A program made the translations under genes and the position numbers. Under the pieces are notes generated by a model, which was not told the origin of the DNA, did not search any database, and saw nothing but the letters and a program-made list of their open reading frames with translations. A DNA stretch of 9,805 bases. It comes from Thermoplasmata archaeon (GTDB lineage Archaea > Thermoplasmatota > Thermoplasmata > Halarchaeoplasmatales > Halarchaeoplasmataceae). The first letter of the stretch is position 1. Each line of letters starts with the position of its first letter. Location: positions 1 to 9,805 of the forward strand of contig JAFDTZ010000084.1 of the NCBI GenBank assembly GCA_019594305.1. Direction: 5' to 3'. Shown here in pieces: positions 7,401-9,805 of the stretch.

Positions 7401-7601
7401 TCGGATGTATTCGAGGAGATAGTTGATAACAGGGAGAAAGCAATTACAACTTACGAATACGCTCGATTGTTGTTAGAACGGTATGGAGAAAAAGAGGCGT
7501 CCGAATTGATAGACGGGCTTTCCAAAGAATTTGAAAGTCAAGGTATGTTATGGTGGGTGAAGAGATGCGGCATGTTACTAGAGTCTTTGGAAAAACCATA
7601 A
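4425..7601 (+). CDS. STAND/AAA_16-type signalling ATPase with inserted roadblock-like domain and C-terminal TPR array
   Basis: This is a 1058-residue soluble protein. The N-terminal ATPase has Walker A GEAGIGKT (41-48) and Walker B VLFLDDLQWADPST (263-276), the LDDLQWAD form typical of AAA_16/STAND ATPases found with adenylate cyclases and MalT-like regulators. Walker A and B are about 220 residues apart; the extra length is a compact segment at about 102-206 with a beta-beta-alpha-beta-beta-alpha pattern (STYLIDRSGILI, then DPDIFASMLRAVENF) resembling roadblock/LC7 modules. A helical arm (about 330-540, with SEGNPFFLLEI at 365-375) follows, then about ten or eleven TPRs from about 571 to the end. 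Six of these repeat at exactly 40 residues. No cyclase, kinase or DNA-binding domain is visible, so output probably goes through a protein partner bound by the TPRs. Such proteins usually act as nucleotide-switched sensors or scaffolds. The ligand and partner are unknown. It probably has its own promoter, separate from rnfDC. Confidence 0.88.
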   Translation: MEDNLKVFKTGLIGRMEESRQMRELMEKSESGSGFTLFVSGEAGIGKTRLVEEILKDAGSRDTKVLRGWCQANNLEPLLPVKEALRSSGLNHLIEESPPPKVISTYLIDRSGILITKAERSKTDLDPDIFASMLRAVENFVGDSLNMMGEAEGTGLRAITFKEYSILMEAKNEVTLALVIKGPQNEFLIDDMKRILTDICKTFHSWDGSQKEADRLRPTLSWFVDSNKYDGKYLTDDPKLKRENYFDNILLGLQRESLEYPMVLFLDDLQWADPSTLSLLHYISRNTRNYPLAIIGTFRPEDIISDGDGDVHILRRKLQDMNRENLYREIELRRMEKDEVKELVVKLLHRADIPKLLYRKLHTESEGNPFFLLEIIRLLLEEEYIIQKDGTWSLGRPLEELNIPSRIHDLVTRRLDRLIEEQRELLECASVIGNEFESNVVQTVTGQNRIRLLKNLAYIEKTHRLIHSVEKKYRFDHTKVREVLYNNINVELREEYHRVVAESYESLYREKTERILDILAYHFHMASHERAVPYLIQAATISKEKYANEEAENLYELALEHIAPDDNGFQITINRMLGDIHLLMGDYPRAISEHERALDLVTDTSSRAMLYGKLTEAYTKMGDYTKALEEVNKGLEIAPQKDSARCILLNQKGWIRLRQDDVEDAMELFREELEVASALEDNKEISQAYHNLGTATYGSNKYHEALAFFERAMEIRTSISDLKGTSASMNNIGVIYAGKGEPEKALRYYQKSLEIREKMGDSSGTASSLNNLGVTYTDLGKNELAMETYYKSLRIREKIGDKRGIATTLNNIGDLYWSGGDPAKALDYFSRSLEIWNGLDEKRGTALCLNNIGAIHADRGDFETALEYNEHALDNYKEAGDFQGVAMSLTDIGYIHLLEGTMERAVEYFNECVGIISDIGYYRMLCHPLVGLAEALILMEDLDTAIEKADKALEVSVETGTKIGVGKAHRVLGMAKRMAGDYNHAEEEFKISSDVFEEIVDNREKAITTYEYARLLLERYGEKEASELIDGLSKEFESQGMLWWVKRCGMLLESLEKP
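6486..7187 (+). repeat. Tandem 120-base coding repeats (six 40-residue TPRs)
   Basis: Within the AAA-TPR gene, residues about 688-921 form six repeats in exact 40-residue phase. The N/D-[IL]-G triplet starts at residues 691, 731, 771, 811, 851 and 891, each followed about 12 residues later by a helix B such as EKALRYYQKSLEIREK. This is the longer TPR form seen in LGN and kinesin-light-chain proteins. Earlier and later repeats of the array are more diverged. Confidence 0.85.
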
Positions 7602-7606
7602 TACTA
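7598..7606 (+). promoter_or_regulatory. Weak TATA-like element before the SLOG-family gene
   Basis: ATAATACTA overlaps the stop codon of the AAA-TPR gene and is centred about 24 bases before ATG 7626, with no Shine-Dalgarno site in between. The spacing fits a leaderless promoter, but the match is weak. Co-transcription with the upstream gene is the alternative, since the gap is only 24 bases. Confidence 0.25.
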
Positions 7607-7625
7607 CCTCCGGTAATACGTAACC

Positions 7626-8069
7626 ATGTACGTAAGTGTGATCGGCGGGGACGTAAAGACCTGTAAGAAGGAAGATTGTCGTATAGCCGAAGAGGTGGGT
7701 AAAGGCATCGCCAGTATGGGCGCCGTGCTGGTGTGCGGCGGAAAGGGAGGCGTCATGGAAGCGGCATGCAGAGGTGCAAGATCCCAGGGCGGTACCACCA
7801 TAGGCATACTACCATCGGGGTCAAGGGACGAAGGGAACGACTATTTAACTTACGGGATAGTTACAAATCTCGGCGCAGTGAGGAACAGCCTCGTTGTGCT
7901 CAACGGTGACGTGGTGGTGGCTATCGACGGAGGATGCGGTACCCTTTCAGAGATCGCCCTGGCACTTCAGTACGGCAAGCGTATCCTCGGTATAGGCACA
8001 TGGGATATAGAGGGTGTCGAACAATTCCATAGTGTTGAGGGACTACTAGAGATGCTCAAATCGGTATAG
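7626..8069 (+). CDS. SLOG-superfamily Rossmann-fold protein (TIGR00725-like)
   Basis: This 147-residue protein is normal in length for the small DprA/LOG-related group described as TIGR00725. Residues 1-9 form a first strand and glycine turn (MYVSVIGGD). GGKGGVMEAA (38-47) is the phosphate-binding glycine motif, and DGGCGTLSEIALAL (101-114) corresponds to the family GGGxGTLSE motif, with Asp in the first position. R86-N87 matches the conserved basic pair before the last strands. Relatives bind nucleotides or nucleotide-like ligands; some are cytokinin-activating LOG enzymes and one algal relative is a molybdenum-cofactor carrier. The LOG phosphoribohydrolase signature PGGxGTxxE is not present, so I do not assign that activity. 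Annotation as a lysine decarboxylase, common for this superfamily, would be misleading. The gene starts 24 bases after the AAA-TPR gene and ends 58 bases before lonB. Its actual ligand is unknown. Confidence 0.85.
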   Translation: MYVSVIGGDVKTCKKEDCRIAEEVGKGIASMGAVLVCGGKGGVMEAACRGARSQGGTTIGILPSGSRDEGNDYLTYGIVTNLGAVRNSLVVLNGDVVVAIDGGCGTLSEIALALQYGKRILGIGTWDIEGVEQFHSVEGLLEMLKSV

Positions 8070-8078
8070 TACCAAAAG

Positions 8079-8087
8079 TTTATTTAT
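8079..8087 (+). promoter_or_regulatory. TATA-like promoter element of lonB
   Basis: TTTATTTAT, preceded by an ACCAAAAG stretch, lies 41-49 bases before ATG 8128, so transcription would start near 8108 and leave a leader of about 20 bases. That leader holds GGTG (8117-8120), a weak Shine-Dalgarno site seven bases before the ATG. Of the promoter-linked genes here this is the one best explained by an ordinary leader. Confidence 0.5.
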
Positions 8088-8127
8088 GAGAGTGGTAGAT
8101 TGATTGTAACTCTACTGGTGTAAACTA

Positions 8128-9805
8128 ATGGAATCAGCTGATACCAAGAATAAAAAACTTCCACCGATCGAAGAGTGGATAGATGAAACGGGTATAGAAA
8201 CGACAGAGGAGATCAAGGTCCCTAAGCTTATCGCGGACCAAGTAATAGGCCAGGAAGAAGCGGTAGGGGTGATGAAGAAAGCCTCACGACAGCACAGGCA
8301 CGTCATGATGATAGGTCCTCCCGGCACCGGTAAATCAATGCTCGCACAGTCCATGCTGGACTTCTTACCTTCGGGGAAAACGGAAGATATATTATGTTTT
8401 CCGAACGAAGATGATGAGAATCGTCCCAAGGTGAGAACGGTTCCCGCGGGCAAGGGAAAGGATATAATCAATGCACATCGGAAGGAGGCACAGAAAAGGG
8501 CAAAGCAAAGAAATCAAGGCATGCTGATCATATTGGTCTTAGTTGTCAGTGCCGCAGTGCTGATCTCAATATTCACAGGTAATTACCTGATCATGTTCTT
8601 CGGTATTATCGCCGCCGCCATGCTTTTGATAGCATTGAGAGCTTCTCCCACAGGTTTTGGTAGTGATCCCGAGAAGCACGTTCCCAAATTATTACTGAGT
8701 CATAAACCCGGGGATAAACCACCCTTTGTTGATGCCACGGGCTCCCAATCAGGTGCTTTGTTGGGCGATGTACGTCACGACCCTTTTCAGAGCGGAGGAT
8801 ACGAAACACCGGCACATCATAGAGTGGAGCTGGGTGCCATCCATGAAGCACACAAAGGAGTACTATTCATAGATGAGATAAACATGCTCAGGCTGTCGTC
8901 GCAACAGAGCCTTTTGACCGCTATGCAGGAAAAAAAGTTCTCCATAACCGGTCAGAGCGAACGCAGCAGCGGTGCCATGGTCAAATCCGAACCCGTACCC
9001 ACGAATTTCGTACTCGTAGCCGCCGGTAATCTGGACTCTATTACCGGTCAAAGGGACGGAAGTGGTCATGTTAGGGGTGGTATGCACCCGGCCCTGAGAT
9101 CAAGGATAAGGGGTTACGGTTACGAAGTGTACGTCAACGACACCATGCCTGATACTCACGATAATCGTTTAAAGCTCATACGTTTCATCGCACAAGAAGT
9201 TAAGAAGGACGAAACTAAGATACCTCATTTCACAAAGTCGGCTATAGTGGAGATAATCCGGGAGGCCCAGAGGCGGGCGAATAAGAGGGGAGAACTCACA
9301 CTTCGCCTTAGAGAACTTGGCGGCTTGGTTCGTGTGTCGGGCGACCTTGCGGAGGAAAGAAAGCATAAGTACACCACTGCCGCAGATGTTTTAGGTGCCA
9401 AGAATATCGCCCGATCTCTCGAGCAACAGGTCGCTGATAGATACATAAAGAAACGAAAGGAGTACAGTACATTCCAGAACCAGGGTTCCGCAATTGGTGT
9501 TGTTAACGGTCTTGCCGCCATCGGAGGAGACCAAGCTGGAATATCCGAATACTCCGGTATCGTACTACCCATAGCCGCCGAGGTAACACCGGCACACTCC
9601 CGTGATGAAGGCAAGATAGTGGCCACCGGTAGACTGGGGGATATAGCCAAGGAAGCCGTACAGAACGTATCGGCGTTGGTTAAAAAATACACGGGAGAGG
9701 ACATATCAAAGTATGATGTTCATATCCAATTCATAGGTACGCAGGAAGGAGTAGAAGGGGATTCTGCTTCGATATCCGTAGCTACCGCAGTAATATCGGC
9801 ACTCG
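8128..9805 (+). CDS. lonB: Archaeal membrane-anchored Lon protease LonB, 3' end cut by window
   Basis: 559 codons are present and the frame is open to the window end. The AAA+ domain has Walker A GPPGTGKS (63-70), Walker B VLFIDEIN (245-252), sensor Asn301 (AAGN) and arginine-finger region HPALRSRI (320-327). Between Walker A and B lie two hydrophobic helices (about 131-150 and 152-170), the insertion that anchors archaeal LonB to the inner face of the membrane. The Ser/Lys-dyad protease domain begins near 450, and catalytic Ser546 lies in EGVEGDSAS (540-548). The partner Lys, about 43 residues later in known LonB enzymes, falls outside the window, as do the last roughly 80-100 residues. LonB is the main ATP-driven protease of euryarchaea, where it degrades misfolded and regulatory proteins. 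ATG 8128 is supported by GGTG seven bases upstream and by the family N-terminus. All visible catalytic residues are intact. Confidence 0.96.
   Translation, partial: MESADTKNKKLPPIEEWIDETGIETTEEIKVPKLIADQVIGQEEAVGVMKKASRQHRHVMMIGPPGTGKSMLAQSMLDFLPSGKTEDILCFPNEDDENRPKVRTVPAGKGKDIINAHRKEAQKRAKQRNQGMLIILVLVVSAAVLISIFTGNYLIMFFGIIAAAMLLIALRASPTGFGSDPEKHVPKLLLSHKPGDKPPFVDATGSQSGALLGDVRHDPFQSGGYETPAHHRVELGAIHEAHKGVLFIDEINMLRLSSQQSLLTAMQEKKFSITGQSERSSGAMVKSEPVPTNFVLVAAGNLDSITGQRDGSGHVRGGMHPALRSRIRGYGYEVYVNDTMPDTHDNRLKLIRFIAQEVKKDETKIPHFTKSAIVEIIREAQRRANKRGELTLRLRELGGLVRVSGDLAEERKHKYTTAADVLGAKNIARSLEQQVADRYIKKRKEYSTFQNQGSAIGVVNGLAAIGGDQAGISEYSGIVLPIAAEVTPAHSRDEGKIVATGRLGDIAKEAVQNVSALVKKYTGEDISKYDVHIQFIGTQEGVEGDSASISVATAVISAL

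Noticed and set aside
7626..8069. Calling the SLOG-family protein a lysine decarboxylase or cytokinin-activating LOG enzyme
   Set aside because: The PGGxGTxxE signature of LOG enzymes is absent, and the lysine decarboxylase name is a historic misannotation of this superfamily.
9225..9704. 159-codon minus-strand open frame opposite lonB
   Set aside because: It is antisense to the conserved AAA+ and protease domains of LonB.

Overview
The window looks like a stretch of archaeal chromosome, most likely from a euryarchaeote. Thermoplasmata-like lineages are a plausible guess, but the sequence does not settle the phylum. The evidence is a membrane-type archaeal LonB protease with two transmembrane helices inside its AAA+ domain, heavy use of ATA/AGG/AGA codons, and TATA-like boxes about 24-35 bases before several start codons with no Shine-Dalgarno site (leaderless style). 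All six supported genes lie on the + strand. No tRNA, rRNA, CRISPR array, insertion sequence or origin was seen.

Layout: (1) 1-173 is the C-terminal end of a VapC-like PIN-domain toxin gene cut by the window edge, in DNA of clearly lower GC than the rest. (2) 244-1851 is a secreted, membrane-anchored subtilisin-family protease with two fibronectin type III domains and no visible inhibitory propeptide. A 16-base perfect palindrome follows its stop codon. (3) 2064-4345 is a two-gene operon, rnfD then rnfC, coupled by an ATGA overlap. These encode the membrane subunit and the NADH/FMN/Fe-S subunit of an Rnf-type ion-pumping oxidoreductase, but no rnfA, B, E or G lies next to them. (4) 4425-7601 is a 1058-residue STAND/AAA_16-type ATPase with a long TPR tail and an extra roadblock-like domain inserted between Walker A and Walker B. 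(5) 7626-8069 is a small SLOG-superfamily (TIGR00725-like) nucleotide-binding protein. (6) 8128 to the window end is lonB, cut just after the catalytic serine motif.

Together the genes combine protein quality control (LonB inside, subtilase outside), membrane redox energetics (RnfD/RnfC) and a large signalling ATPase. Only rnfD-rnfC is clearly an operon; the other genes appear to have their own promoters. The most interesting points are the bare rnfD-rnfC pair in reversed order, the apparent loss of the covalent-FMN threonine in its RnfD, and the domain inserted in the STAND ATPase.
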